A stretch of 64,000 nt of DNA from Changchengzhania lutea (lineage in GTDB: Bacteria; Bacteroidota; Bacteroidia; Flavobacteriales; Flavobacteriaceae), in contig NZ_CP039456.1 in NCBI RefSeq assembly GCF_006974145.1, positions 3,968,499-4,032,498 on the forward strand. The letters run 5' to 3'. The translations under genes and the position numbers were made by a program. Each line of letters starts with the position of its first letter. The first letter of the stretch is position 1. The notes beneath the pieces were generated by a model. It was given only the letters and a program-made list of their open reading frames with translations. It was not told where the DNA came from and did no database searches. Below, piece by piece: positions 18,410 to 27,870 of the stretch.

Positions 18410-20656
18410 TTACTTTATAATTGTGAACTCCATTTTATTCCCAGGTTCGATCGTATGCTTTCTGTTTTCTGAAATACCATCAATAGATATGTGAATAATT
18501 TCGTCGGATAAAGATTGAATCATTAATTTATCATCGTTTAATTTTAAAAACACATCTGAAACGTCTGAAAACTCAATATTAATCTCATTTAATTGTAATT
18601 GTTTTACCGAAAAAAACATTTGAGCATACTCTTTTGTTAAAGAGGCTGATTGCTCTCCAGTGATTTTCCAAATTGAGGCATTTAGTTTCCAATCCTTCAA
18701 ATCTGGATTTTCTCTTCCTTCTTCAATTCTATTTGAATAGCCTTTATAAGGATATAGTGCCGTTATAAAACTAAAATTGGTTTGGTCTTTTTTAGAAACT
18801 ACAGACCAGCCTTTTCCACGTTGACCAGAACTAGCAACTTCATCTGTTGTAATTAATTGATAAATATCTAAACCCTCAGCATTATCGAAAGTTGACCTTA
18901 TTAAATTTGGTGATTTTTCCAAGCTGTAATGCCCTTGCCAAACTTGTTTGTAAGTATGTTTATTATTAGATTTAAAATTATCCTTTACAATCCAAAAATC
19001 GTCTTTTACATAAATAACCTGTCGGCTGTAATCGACTCCAATATTTTCAAATCCATCGTGGCTACCAACAAATACATCTAAATCTTCACTTGTGTTCCAA
19101 ACAATCATTTTTGGTTTTGGTAACTCTCTAAATTTTCCAAAACCACTACCCCCTTTATTCGATGTGTATTGCTTTCCTTGTAACTCATCATCTACCAAAG
19201 CAACATTTTTGGTCATCGAATTTTTAAACAACTCTAAATCTTTAAGCGAATATCTTACTTGATAATTTGGCAATATCACCTTGCCATTGGCCATAGCCTG
19301 AACACCTAGTATATCGCCATGCTGATGGTCTGGTTTTTTATCATCTAAGCCGTTAGAAATTATCATCATTTTATCCTCGTTATTCCAACCTTCACGCATA
19401 ATGTAATACCCCGTTATTGGGAATGATAAAGATTTAGTAGTTGGTTTTACAGTCTCTATTTTTTTTAACATTTTTAACTGTTCCTCACTCAGATACCAAT
19501 ACATTTTGGACTTCACAAAGCTGTTAGCGAAATAGCCCATTTCTGGAGAATTAAAGAGTAAATACCCTAAAGTTAAGGCTCCCGAGATATTGTTTTTTTC
19601 TGCCCATGGATTATCGGTATCATCAGAAAGTACTGGAGCCGATTTATCTGGATAGGCAATTTTAGTCAAGGTTGTAAATAATGATTTTAATTTTTCCTCC
19701 CAAAAATCATTCACTTTTAAATGACTGTTTTTTGCTAATTGATAGACGTAGAAATAATTATCAATATCGCTCATGTGGTAATGCACGGTACGCTCAAACT
19801 GAAAGCCATCATCTTTAATTTCCTTTTCTAAATGCTTTTCTAATAACGCCATGGAACGCTCATACCACGCATCGGTATCTTTAAAATCCCTTAATAATAT
19901 GGAAAGCATTGCGAGAGCAGACATCCCTCTTGTTTGATGATTTCCAGGAGTGAATTCGGGATTGTTTTCATATAAATTGGCACCATGTTGCAGTAAAGTC
20001 GCTATAGTAAGTAGTTGGTCTGAATCTGAATATTCCTTTTCGCCTAAAAACATGTTATGGATTTGCAACCAATTTAAAATGCGATACCCTGACCTGAATA
20101 CTTCGTAAACCCCATTGCCGCCTTCTATATTCTCATAGTCATCTCTAACCAATGCGGCATTAAGTGACTTCAATTGGTTTTTAAAATAGTTTAAATATTC
20201 AGGGGTTTTATTTTGGTAATTATAATAAAAAGCAACATCCACCATTTTATGTTGACGTGCTAAATGTCTCAAGGCATAAGCATTGACAGACTCTCCGTTT
20301 AAATAGTTAAAAGGCAATTTCCATGGTGTGTCACCATTATATTTTGCCATGTGATCCAATGCTCTTTCTGTATGGTCTTGCCGAACTTTTGGATAAGTTT
20401 CTTGATATAATTGAAATCGCTGCTCAAAATTTTTCCAATCATAAAAATAGCGTTCAGAAAACGTCTCTCTAAAATACTGGGCTAAATGGGCTTCGGCTAT
20501 AGATCCTTCATTAGTAATTTTATCCTTAACCTCAACTTTTAAATAGTTCGCTAGATTTTCATTTGAAATAATAGTGGTAGCAGGTATTTCCTGTGAAAAA
20601 ATATTCTGAGATAATAGAAGTAATCCCAACAAAAATAATTGTATTGAATTTTTCAT
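18410..20656 (-). CDS. Heparinase II/III-type polysaccharide lyase, secreted
   Basis: A 748-residue protein with a Sec signal peptide (to about residue 21, NIFSQ), an alpha-helical toroid domain (PGNHQTRGMSALAML, FQFERTVHYHMSD) and a C-terminal beta-sandwich with the heparinase II/III His/Tyr region (PDHQHGDILGVQ). It is related to PL17-type lyases only distantly, and could be a PL39-like alginate lyase or act on another uronate polymer. Its place between PL6 and the kinase/dehydrogenase in the alginate unit favours alginate. Signal without lipobox suggests the periplasm. Confidence 0.8.
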   Translation of the reverse strand: MKNSIQLFLLGLLLLSQNIFSQEIPATTIISNENLANYLKVEVKDKITNEGSIAEAHLAQYFRETFSERYFYDWKNFEQRFQLYQETYPKVRQDHTERALDHMAKYNGDTPWKLPFNYLNGESVNAYALRHLARQHKMVDVAFYYNYQNKTPEYLNYFKNQLKSLNAALVRDDYENIEGGNGVYEVFRSGYRILNWLQIHNMFLGEKEYSDSDQLLTIATLLQHGANLYENNPEFTPGNHQTRGMSALAMLSILLRDFKDTDAWYERSMALLEKHLEKEIKDDGFQFERTVHYHMSDIDNYFYVYQLAKNSHLKVNDFWEEKLKSLFTTLTKIAYPDKSAPVLSDDTDNPWAEKNNISGALTLGYLLFNSPEMGYFANSFVKSKMYWYLSEEQLKMLKKIETVKPTTKSLSFPITGYYIMREGWNNEDKMMIISNGLDDKKPDHQHGDILGVQAMANGKVILPNYQVRYSLKDLELFKNSMTKNVALVDDELQGKQYTSNKGGSGFGKFRELPKPKMIVWNTSEDLDVFVGSHDGFENIGVDYSRQVIYVKDDFWIVKDNFKSNNKHTYKQVWQGHYSLEKSPNLIRSTFDNAEGLDIYQLITTDEVASSGQRGKGWSVVSKKDQTNFSFITALYPYKGYSNRIEEGRENPDLKDWKLNASIWKITGEQSASLTKEYAQMFFSVKQLQLNEINIEFSDVSDVFLKLNDDKLMIQSLSDEIIHISIDGISENRKHTIEPGNKMEFTIIK

Positions 20657-20668
20657 TTTTTAAACCCT

Positions 20669-22975
20669 TTAGTACATTAATTTTAATTTAAGGTTTTGAA
20701 CTACTTTTATTTCTCCGGAATTTTTAGTAGTATTATCAACTGGTTTTTGCTCTTTTTCTCCCCATAAAACGGCAATAACTTTTACAGGATTATTACTGAA
20801 TGTATTATTGGAAAAATCAACATTTACAATGCCTCGATTTTTTATCAAAATGTCCTCTTTTGAATCTTTACCAGAATTAGTAATCGTGTTATTTTTAAAC
20901 ACTAGATTGCCTCCAATGGTAGACTCGTCATAGCCTCCACGGTAGTAATCTAAAACAGTTTCATTTATATTGTCAAAAGTGGAATTAGTAACATATACAA
21001 ACTCGGCATTATAGTCTCCTTTGTCATTGGTTTCTTTATTTAATTGAATCCCTTTATCACAATTTTTAATGATTGTGTTCGAAACCGAAACGGTATCTGC
21101 AAATGACCCTTTTGATACGCTTAGCACACTTTTAAAGTTACTTATTTCAGAATCTTTAACCCATAGATTATAAGATTTGGACATGTTTTTATCTAAGGTT
21201 GCAAATGCATCTTGTGTTTTGTTCCCTTTAAGTATAATATCTTCAATGACGAGGTTGCCCTTGGGATTCATCTCAAAAGCGGTATTTTCAGAAGTAAATA
21301 CCAACTCAGCTTTGTTATTTTTATCTTTAGAAGTAATGGTGATTTTTTTGTCGATAACCAATGTTGAATCGATACTATAACTCCCAGAATTTAAGGAAAG
21401 AATATCACCTGAATTTGCCTTTTCTAGACTTTCTACCAATCTTTCATTTGTTGCAACTGAAATTGTTTTAATCTCATATTTTGGCCTTCCCGAAGAAAAC
21501 CAATCTGTACCATATTTAGTTTTATCTATTAATACAGTGTTATCTTTTATAGGTATCACAATAGCTCCAACACCATTATTTTCTGAAGTTCTTTTATTAC
21601 CAAAAATATCTGTGGTAATGGTTTCAAAATCAAAACCTGAATAGACCTCTTTATTATTTTCAGCAGGAATAAATAGTAAATCTGATACTTTACGTACTTC
21701 AAAACCTTTCGTTATTATGCCTTCTGGTTTTACTTTACTTTTATTTTCAACATTTAAAATGTTGTTTTTAAATAAAACGCCATCAACCTCATCATAATTC
21801 TCTATTGGATATTCATCACCTTCATGACTAAATATTAAATTATTAGCCACAATAGTTCTTATTGGTCTTGCCGAACGGATTTCAGATGCTGGTAACACAT
21901 CACTCTGGCTTACATTAGACCCCACACTAAAATGAAAAGGGGTTTTACAATCTATATATGTATTGTAGGCTACCACAGCATCAGTTACTTGAAGATATCT
22001 ATTTTGTGGTGACTTAGGTATGCCATTCATAACGGCTAAAGGCGCTCTAAATGTGTTTCCTTTTAACTTATAGAAATAGTTATTGGTAATCCAGTGCCCT
22101 GTATTTATAACACGAATGCCACCAATAAATTCTGAATTATCATTCCCTATAAAAACATTCCCATCAATGACCGCATAGTTGCCATGTCTTAAAACCAAAG
22201 AGCCTTCACTTTCAAAAAACACATTGTTTCTAAACTCATTAAAGTTTGATTTACTCGAAATTATTTCAACCTCGCCGTTACAACGATCAAAGAAATTATT
22301 CGCTACATAAGTGTGTGACGGTGCCATAGAAGTACCACTATCTCCTAGTTGCATTGTTTCGCCGTGAGGGCCACCTTTTCTAGGTCTTGATCCAAAATGA
22401 TTATTAACTATTTGATGGTAATTTTTAATGTGTTCATTTCCTTTTAGTTGAACCATTATTGTAGGACCAAAATTAGATTTTCCAGTGATATAACAATTAC
22501 TCAACTCGTTATGTCTACCCCAAAATTCCACCCAATGGTCGCTTACATCTCGATCTGGTTGTGTGAATTCTTCAATAACACAATGGGTGACTTTAGAATG
22601 ATTTGCAATAGCACCTTTATCAATTTTAAACTGAATAACATTTTTTGAAGGCGTATATCCGTTTTTAAAATAAAGATCTCTAACCTCTAAATAATCACCA
22701 CCAATTTGTAAATTTGAAGCGCCTTCAATAAAAACTTTACCAGGAGTTTCAGCTTTTAGAACAATAGGTGATTCTTTTGTTCCTTTTCCATAAAATTGAA
22801 TTTGAACATCCTTCCAAACACCATTTGACAAAACAATATAATCTCCAGCTTTGCTGTTTTCTATTGCAGTATTTAGCTCTTCTATATTAGTTACTTTAAT
22901 AGTGTTTAATTGTACTTGTTCCGTGCAAGCCACTAATACAATGACTAAGCTTAAAATGAATAAGTTTTTTTTCAT
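20669..22975 (-). CDS. Alginate lyase, PL6 family (two beta-helix domains), lipoprotein
   Basis: The 768-residue protein has a lipobox (VLVAC, Cys17) and an N-terminal right-handed beta-helix with PL6 landmarks: calcium-site region NGEVEIISSKS, and the catalytic-arginine region VLRHGN. About residues 490-768 are a second parallel beta-helix (repeated IxxNTI, FKNNTI, FSNNTF turns). Two-domain PL6 enzymes release unsaturated monouronate from alginate. It would work with PL17 in the periplasm or at the outer membrane. The start codon lies in a 16-bp direct repeat found again about 90 bp upstream. Confidence 0.92.
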   Translation of the reverse strand: MKKNLFILSLVIVLVACTEQVQLNTIKVTNIEELNTAIENSKAGDYIVLSNGVWKDVQIQFYGKGTKESPIVLKAETPGKVFIEGASNLQIGGDYLEVRDLYFKNGYTPSKNVIQFKIDKGAIANHSKVTHCVIEEFTQPDRDVSDHWVEFWGRHNELSNCYITGKSNFGPTIMVQLKGNEHIKNYHQIVNNHFGSRPRKGGPHGETMQLGDSGTSMAPSHTYVANNFFDRCNGEVEIISSKSNFNEFRNNVFFESEGSLVLRHGNYAVIDGNVFIGNDNSEFIGGIRVINTGHWITNNYFYKLKGNTFRAPLAVMNGIPKSPQNRYLQVTDAVVAYNTYIDCKTPFHFSVGSNVSQSDVLPASEIRSARPIRTIVANNLIFSHEGDEYPIENYDEVDGVLFKNNILNVENKSKVKPEGIITKGFEVRKVSDLLFIPAENNKEVYSGFDFETITTDIFGNKRTSENNGVGAIVIPIKDNTVLIDKTKYGTDWFSSGRPKYEIKTISVATNERLVESLEKANSGDILSLNSGSYSIDSTLVIDKKITITSKDKNNKAELVFTSENTAFEMNPKGNLVIEDIILKGNKTQDAFATLDKNMSKSYNLWVKDSEISNFKSVLSVSKGSFADTVSVSNTIIKNCDKGIQLNKETNDKGDYNAEFVYVTNSTFDNINETVLDYYRGGYDESTIGGNLVFKNNTITNSGKDSKEDILIKNRGIVNVDFSNNTFSNNPVKVIAVLWGEKEQKPVDNTTKNSGEIKVVQNLKLKLMY

Positions 22976-23075
22976 GTGTTTATTTGTATTGTTTTTTATT
23001 GGTCACATGCGACATCCATCTAATCATTTCACTTCGGTATCAAGTTTTAGTTATGGATGTTTCATGTGTTTATTT
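22970..23075. repeat. 16-bp direct repeat around the PL6 start
   Basis: TTTCATGTGTTTATTT occurs at 22970-22985 and 23060-23075. Between them, ACATCCAT (23012-23019) and ATGGATGT (23053-23060) form an 8-bp inverted repeat. The arrangement suggests a small duplication in the leader of the PL6 gene, with a possible hairpin in the mRNA. Confidence 0.5.
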
Positions 23076-23133
23076 ATTATTCTTAATTAAGTCAATGAAT
23101 CATTTTTTGTTATGCAAATAAGTAATGCTACTG

Positions 23134-24078
23134 CTAAGCTTGTTTCCAGATTTCCTGAATGGCATTCAAGTCTTTTTTCATGGCATCAAACACGACTTTT
23201 TTATCTACAGATAGTGTACTGTTCCCTTTTTCTGCGCCTCCCAAATCATACTCAAGATGGAGTGAAACTGGCGGTTTTAGTTTGTAATGCTTTAGTAACT
23301 TAAAATATTTATCGAAATCAACCATCCCTTCTCCTATTGGCACATTAACTGCTTGCCAACTACCATTAACCTTATCCCATTTATAATCTTTTAAAACAAT
23401 CACTTTAATATTAGGATGTAAAAGTTGCAATCCGTTTTCCCAAGAAAACCCACCTTCAACCATGGCATGTCGAATATCATATTGTGCACCAAAATATTCT
23501 GGATTAACAGTTTCAATAATTTTCTTTATTTCCCAATAGGAGGCGCCCACATTCTTACCAGCATGATTTTGATAACATCCTACAAGCCCTAACTTCTCGT
23601 TTATATTGCCTAACTTATATATTTCTTCTTGATACATCTTTAATGTATCTAACATAGATTTTCCTTCTATGTATTTAAACCAATTGGTTCTATAATATTT
23701 AATACCACATTTAGAAGCACTTTGCAATATGTCCATATCCAGCGTGTTATTAACACTCTCAATACTTGTGGTGATCATTTTACAGTTAGAACCGCCTTCC
23801 TTGATTTCTTTAACTGCTATTGGGAGATCACTTTTTACAGTTTCTGGTAGGACATGACCTTTTGGTCGAACCGTTAAGTCAACTCCTGAAAAACCCATTT
23901 CTGCAGCCATTTCTCCAGTAGTCTTATAATCTAAAAACTGTAGATGTTTGGAAAAAATGTTAACATCTAAACGATTATCAACGGGACTTCCTTTTAACAC
24001 TTGGTAAGGGAATGCTGAAAAGGACAGCAAACTTGCTGCACATGCCGTTTTAAAAATAAAATGTCTTCGAGTAGTCAT
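23134..24078 (-). CDS. Sugar isomerase/epimerase-like TIM-barrel protein with Tat-like signal
   Basis: A 314-residue protein of the xylose-isomerase-like/AP-endonuclease-2 superfamily, with typical metal-ligand segments (GCYQNHAG, QYDIRHAMVEG, LHLEYDLGG). The N-terminus TTRRHFIFKTACAASLL is a twin-arginine-type signal, so it is probably exported folded with its metal. It leads the long alginate unit. The reaction is unknown; isomerisation or epimerisation of a released uronate in the periplasm is a reasonable guess. The promoter appears to lie about 670 bp upstream beyond an inserted repeat. Confidence 0.82.
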   Translation of the reverse strand: MTTRRHFIFKTACAASLLSFSAFPYQVLKGSPVDNRLDVNIFSKHLQFLDYKTTGEMAAEMGFSGVDLTVRPKGHVLPETVKSDLPIAVKEIKEGGSNCKMITTSIESVNNTLDMDILQSASKCGIKYYRTNWFKYIEGKSMLDTLKMYQEEIYKLGNINEKLGLVGCYQNHAGKNVGASYWEIKKIIETVNPEYFGAQYDIRHAMVEGGFSWENGLQLLHPNIKVIVLKDYKWDKVNGSWQAVNVPIGEGMVDFDKYFKLLKHYKLKPPVSLHLEYDLGGAEKGNSTLSVDKKVVFDAMKKDLNAIQEIWKQA

Positions 24079-24172
24079 TTATGTTTTTTATAAAATTAAA
24101 TATAACTAGTAAAAAATTCACTCTCCAATTTACTATTAAAAATAAACTTCAGTTGTTTGCTTACAGGTTCAA

Positions 24173-24488
24173 AAAGAGGCTGTCTGAAAACTAATTAACT
24201 CTTGTCAAACTGAGCGCAGTCGAAGTTTCAATGTTTTGAAAACCAAAGCATGTCGACTGCGCTACCATTGACATCTATTTTATGTATTTGATTTTCAATT
24301 ATTTAAATTTTAATCAAAATCTTTAAAGCACCCCTAAAGTCCCCTCTAGGGGACAATCCATAATTTAAAATTTTCAGTTTCAAATTCAAGTTCTGTTTCA
24401 TTGTCAACATTACCGCTTGATAAAATTTTTTGGCTCGGGTCTCAATGTGACATTTAAGCTAAAAATTGACTTTTCAGACAGCCTCTTT
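24173..24488. mobile_element. MITE-like element, about 316 bp, with 18-bp terminal inverted repeats
   Basis: AAAGAGGCTGTCTGAAAA at 24173-24190 is perfectly inverted at 24471-24488. The interior has no coding frame and contains sequence of the kind seen in dispersed flavobacterial repeats (CTGAGCGCAGTCGAAGT with a partial inverted copy, and a CCCCT...AGGGG hairpin). Size, perfect ends and lack of a gene fit a non-autonomous transposable element. It lies in the leader of the isomerase-like gene. Confidence 0.7.
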
Positions 24489-24704
24489 AGAAATCAATAA
24501 CAACTATTCAAACCAATCAACTATTACCTTCTTAACCAAACTTCCAGCATCAGCATTTATCTTTAAAAGACAAATACTGCTGCTTAAGTCTGAAATATTT
24601 AATCTGCTACTAATTTACCCAATATGAGAAAATAAAATAAAAGGGAATTTGTTTTCATAATTTTAAAAATGTTTCCTCAATTTTTTATATTAACTATAAA
24701 TAAT

Positions 24705-24712
24705 TATTTTTG
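24705..24712 (+). promoter_or_regulatory. Possible -7 element for the RraA-like gene
   Basis: TATTTTTG matches TAnnTTTG on the plus strand and sits just before the triple operator, 87 bp upstream of the RraA-like start. No good -33 TTTG is present, so it is weak. If real, the operator array controls divergent promoters. Confidence 0.35.
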
Positions 24713-24747
24713 GTTTTCCAATTTGGTTAACCAGATTGGTTTTCCAA
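24710..24747. promoter_or_regulatory. Triple GntR-type operator between divergent units
   Basis: TTGGTTTTCCAA (24710), TTGGTTAACCAG (24723) and TTGGTTTTCCAA (24736) are spaced 13 bp apart, nearly the same array as at 10460-10497. It lies between the minus-strand alginate unit and the plus-strand RraA-like gene. Confidence 0.75.
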
Positions 24748-24775
24748 ATATAATTATTATTTTGCATTCTCCAAA
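24745..24775 (-). promoter_or_regulatory. Bacteroidota-type promoter for the long alginate unit
   Basis: Minus-strand TTTG, 19-base spacer and TATATTTG, with the -7 overlapping the third operator exactly as at susC. The next minus-strand gene starts about 670 bp away, with the MITE-like element in between; the other bases of 24079-24709 show only AT-rich DNA. Confidence 0.65.
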
Positions 24776-24798
24776 TAATTTTAACAAAAACACTAGAA

Positions 24799-25542
24799 AT
24801 GAATAAATTATCAAAAGAATTAAAAGAAAAACTTTACAAGATAAGTACTGCAACCATAGCTACATGCTTATATAAAAGAGGATTACGGAATCAGTTTATT
24901 CAAAACGTGTTTTCACTTAGTATGTTGAAAAAAAACATGGTTGGAGAAGCTTTTACATTAAGGTATATACCAGCTAGAGAAGATTTGAATCCAGTTAGTG
25001 TATTTCGAGATCCAAAACATCCACAACGAGTCGCTATTGAAACTTGTCCTGAAGAAGCTGTATTAATAATAGATAGTCGGAAAAACGCACGAGCAGCTTC
25101 AGCTGGGTCTATACTCGTGACTAGACTTATGAAGCGTGGTGCTGCTGGTATTGTAACAGATGGAGGTTTTCGAGACTCCGAAGAAATTGCCAATCTAAAT
25201 TTTGCTTCTTACCATCAAAAGGCATCAGCTCCAACCAATCTAACGCTTCATCAGGCTATTGATATTAATGTACCCATTGGCTGTGGCGATGTAGCTGTAT
25301 TCCCTGGGGATATTGTTGTTGGAGATAAGGACGGCGTTATAATAATTCCTCAAGATATAATAAATGATGTGATTTTAGAATGTGAAGAAATGACATTATT
25401 TGAAGATTTTGTCTTAGAGCAAGTTAATAATGGTGCTTCAATAATTGGATTATACCCACCTACTAATGTGCAAACTTTTAGCGTATTTGAAAAATGGAAA
25501 TCAAATAAAAAAAGTTCATATAATACTGAAAATAATAGATGA
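24799..25542 (+). CDS. RraA-family protein (HMG/CHA aldolase-like fold)
   Basis: A 247-residue protein of the RraA/dimethylmenaquinone-methyltransferase-like family, with the core motifs GAAGIVTDGGFRD, PIGCGDVAVFPGDIVVGDKDGV. Members include divalent-metal pyruvate aldolases (4-hydroxy-4-methyl-2-oxoglutarate type) and RNase E regulators; Bacteroidota members near sugar-acid genes are more likely aldolases or decarboxylases. The catalytic Arg/Asp of the GGFRD motif is present. The gene is divergent from the alginate unit and shares the triple operator, so a role in uronate breakdown is likely but unproven. Confidence 0.82.
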   Translation: MNKLSKELKEKLYKISTATIATCLYKRGLRNQFIQNVFSLSMLKKNMVGEAFTLRYIPAREDLNPVSVFRDPKHPQRVAIETCPEEAVLIIDSRKNARAASAGSILVTRLMKRGAAGIVTDGGFRDSEEIANLNFASYHQKASAPTNLTLHQAIDINVPIGCGDVAVFPGDIVVGDKDGVIIIPQDIINDVILECEEMTLFEDFVLEQVNNGASIIGLYPPTNVQTFSVFEKWKSNKKSSYNTENNR

Positions 25543-25666
25543 TGGGATAAGGAAAACGCTCTAAAACGACATTACTATTATAATCTATTTCTTATTGGCG
25601 TGTTGTCTATATTGGTTTTTGTTTCTTTTGGGCTTGCAACAAAAAGTCGGACAAATTTTCTAAGAC

Positions 25667-25745
25667 CTATGCCACATTTTTCATTTGATAAAATTCTAAT
25701 TCCATTTCTTTAGGTGTTTTATTTCCCAAGGAAGAGTGTGCAGGG
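25667..25745 (-). pseudogene. Remnant of an IS3-type transposase C-terminus
   Basis: Translation of the minus strand gives HSSLGNKTPKEMELEFYQ and then MKNVA-stop, the usual last residues of IS3-group OrfB transposases. Nothing upstream continues the gene. The rest of 25543-25915 holds no gene; a 17-bp direct repeat (ATTTTAAAGCCTTATTT) occurs at 25841 and 25880. Confidence 0.7.
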
Positions 25746-25915
25746 GTTTCGGTTTACCTCTTCCATCAATACTGAATCGGAACTGCTTTTTCGCTAAAGG
25801 ATGTTTCAGCGGTGGGTGAGGTAAAATAAATGATTTATTCATTTTAAAGCCTTATTTGCATTGAAGTATTATAAATAGTATTTTAAAGCCTTATTTAGCA
25901 ACCTAACTATATTAT

Positions 25916-27394
25916 ATGAACTGGGACTTAATCCTTCAGGGTATTTACATTTTAGCAGTAATCGCTACCTCTTTAAGAATCATTTGGGACACCCGTAGCC
26001 ATAGTAAGACCATAGCCTATTTAATGCTAGTTATTTTCTTTCCAATTATTGGTATGATTATATATTTCGCCTTTGGTGTTAATTATAGAAAGAGAAAAAT
26101 CTACGATAAAAAACTCTTTCAGAATAAGGATTTAAGATCAAAACTCGAAAAACAAATCAATTCAAGATCAAAAGATATATTGTCCGATGACACTAACGAC
26201 ATTGATGAGAACAACAAATTGGTAAAGTTCCTGATTCATGAAACCTTAAGCCCTGTTACGGCCAATAACAAGGTAAAACTATTGGTAAATGGAGAAACAA
26301 AGTTTCCCGAAGTTTTTAAAGCCATAGAAAGTGCTAAAGATCACATTCATGTTGAATATTACATTTTCGCAGATGATGAAATAGGATGCGAGTTTGTAGA
26401 AGCACTGATAAAAAAAGCAAAGGAAGGTGTAAAGGTTAGATTTATCTATGATGATTTTGGTAGCAGGTCAATAAGAAAGAAACAGGTTCCCAGATTAAAG
26501 GAGGCTGGTGTAGAAGCCTTTTCGTTTTATAAGATAAAGTTAATCGCTTTTGCAAATCGGATTAATTATAGAAATCACAGAAAAATAATTGTTGTTGATG
26601 GAGCTACGGCATTTGTTGGTGGCATTAATGTAAGCGACCATTATGTGAATAAAAGAGATACTGGTAATGATAAAAAAGAAAAAAAGAAGGCGTTATTTTG
26701 GAGGGATACCCATTTAATGTTGCAAGGCCCAGCCGTTGCCTATTTACAATACACCTTTATCACCGACTGGAATTATTGTTCAGAAAGTACCCTAGCACCC
26801 GATGATCATTTTTTTCCTAAGCATTCAAAAATCCCGAAAAGCGAATCCAAGATAATGCAGATTGCCGCAAGTGGTCCGGATTCTGATCTGCCTAATATAA
26901 AATTTTCCTTGTGCCAGGCAATACATCAAGCTGAGGAGGAAATATTGATTACCACACCATATTTTATTCCTGGGGAAAGCGTAATGGATACCATTATTAT
27001 GGCTGCGAATAGTGGCGTAAAAGTAAAATTATTAGTTCCAGCGAAATCGGATTCAAAAATAGTTGATGCTGCGGCCAGGTCTTATTATACCATGTTGCTA
27101 GCCGAGGGTGTTGAAATATATTTGTATGAAAAAGGATTTATACATGCAAAAACAATGGTGACAGACAAAAAACTTTCAATAATCGGTACCGCAAATATGG
27201 ACATCAGAAGTTTTGACCTTAATTTTGAAGTTAATGCATTGGTGTACGATGAAGAGTTTGCAAAGGAACTATGCGATGTATTTGAAGATGATTTAAAATA
27301 TTCAAAGAAAATCGACCCAGAAAAGTGGATGTCACGCCCAAAACATATTCAGTTAATCGAGAAAACAGCGGGCTTATTGTCCCCAATGCTTTAA
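25916..27394 (+). CDS. cls: Cardiolipin synthase, phospholipase D family
   Basis: A 492-residue protein with two N-terminal transmembrane helices (about residues 5-25 and 34-55, LAVIATSLRIIWDTRS between them) and two HKD motifs, HRKIIVVD and HAKTMVTD, each followed by the G/N-rich loop (GGINVSD, GTANMDIRSFDLNFE). It joins two phosphatidylglycerols to make cardiolipin at the inner membrane. Normal length and order for bacterial ClsA-type enzymes. It has no evident link to the flanking clusters and lies in a boundary region between two transposase remnants. Confidence 0.93.
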   Translation: MNWDLILQGIYILAVIATSLRIIWDTRSHSKTIAYLMLVIFFPIIGMIIYFAFGVNYRKRKIYDKKLFQNKDLRSKLEKQINSRSKDILSDDTNDIDENNKLVKFLIHETLSPVTANNKVKLLVNGETKFPEVFKAIESAKDHIHVEYYIFADDEIGCEFVEALIKKAKEGVKVRFIYDDFGSRSIRKKQVPRLKEAGVEAFSFYKIKLIAFANRINYRNHRKIIVVDGATAFVGGINVSDHYVNKRDTGNDKKEKKKALFWRDTHLMLQGPAVAYLQYTFITDWNYCSESTLAPDDHFFPKHSKIPKSESKIMQIAASGPDSDLPNIKFSLCQAIHQAEEEILITTPYFIPGESVMDTIIMAANSGVKVKLLVPAKSDSKIVDAAARSYYTMLLAEGVEIYLYEKGFIHAKTMVTDKKLSIIGTANMDIRSFDLNFEVNALVYDEEFAKELCDVFEDDLKYSKKIDPEKWMSRPKHIQLIEKTAGLLSPML

Positions 27395-27698
27395 ACACTG
27401 TATTTTTATAATTCTTTTAAATTGTGGGTTAAGAATTTCCAAAAATTTTCCCTTAATTTAAAGACTTCAATTAATAACGTTTTATACCATAAAGAACTCT
27501 CTATAAAAAGGGTGGTTATAAATCTAAGTGAATAGCAAGTGAGTAAGAGGCTCGCGCAATGTTACGGTTTACACCGTTTTGATTGCTAACGGTTTAATGA
27601 TTTAACAGTTTTGTTTTTTAGTAATTTTGATACCGTTTGTTCTTTCTTGAAAATGGAAAATTCTAGCTCAAAATTTGAAAACTACCGTAATCGCTTAG

Positions 27699-27785
27699 GC
27701 AGAATATAGTCCAGATTTAAATCCAATAGAAAAGAAATGTGCACAAGCAAAAAGTGTCAGACGAAAATTTAACTATTACGCCTAA
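27699..27785 (+). pseudogene. Remnant of an IS630-type transposase
   Basis: The frame reads AEYSPDLNPIEKK followed by CAQAKSVRRK and stops. YSPDLNPIE is the hallmark DDE-domain end of IS630/Tc1 transposases; the usual Trp after it is Cys here. Upstream sequence is not recognisable as the rest of the gene, so only a fragment remains. Confidence 0.75.
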
Positions 27786-27852
27786 CGAACTCTTTTTATA
27801 TTCAAAATTATGACGTTTTATTTTGATTTAGCTATAATAAACTAAAAATTCC

Positions 27853-27870
27853 CCGATACTTTTGTATCGG
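27853..27870. terminator. Hairpin, possible terminator
   Basis: CCGATAC, a TTTT loop and GTATCGG form a perfect 7-bp stem followed by CGCCCC and five T's. It could end plus-strand transcripts from the cardiolipin synthase side; it also resembles hairpins dispersed in flavobacterial genomes. Confidence 0.45.

Noticed and set aside
25841-25896. 17-bp direct repeat as an insertion target duplication
   Set aside because: The two copies are only 39 bp apart and enclose no element or remnant.
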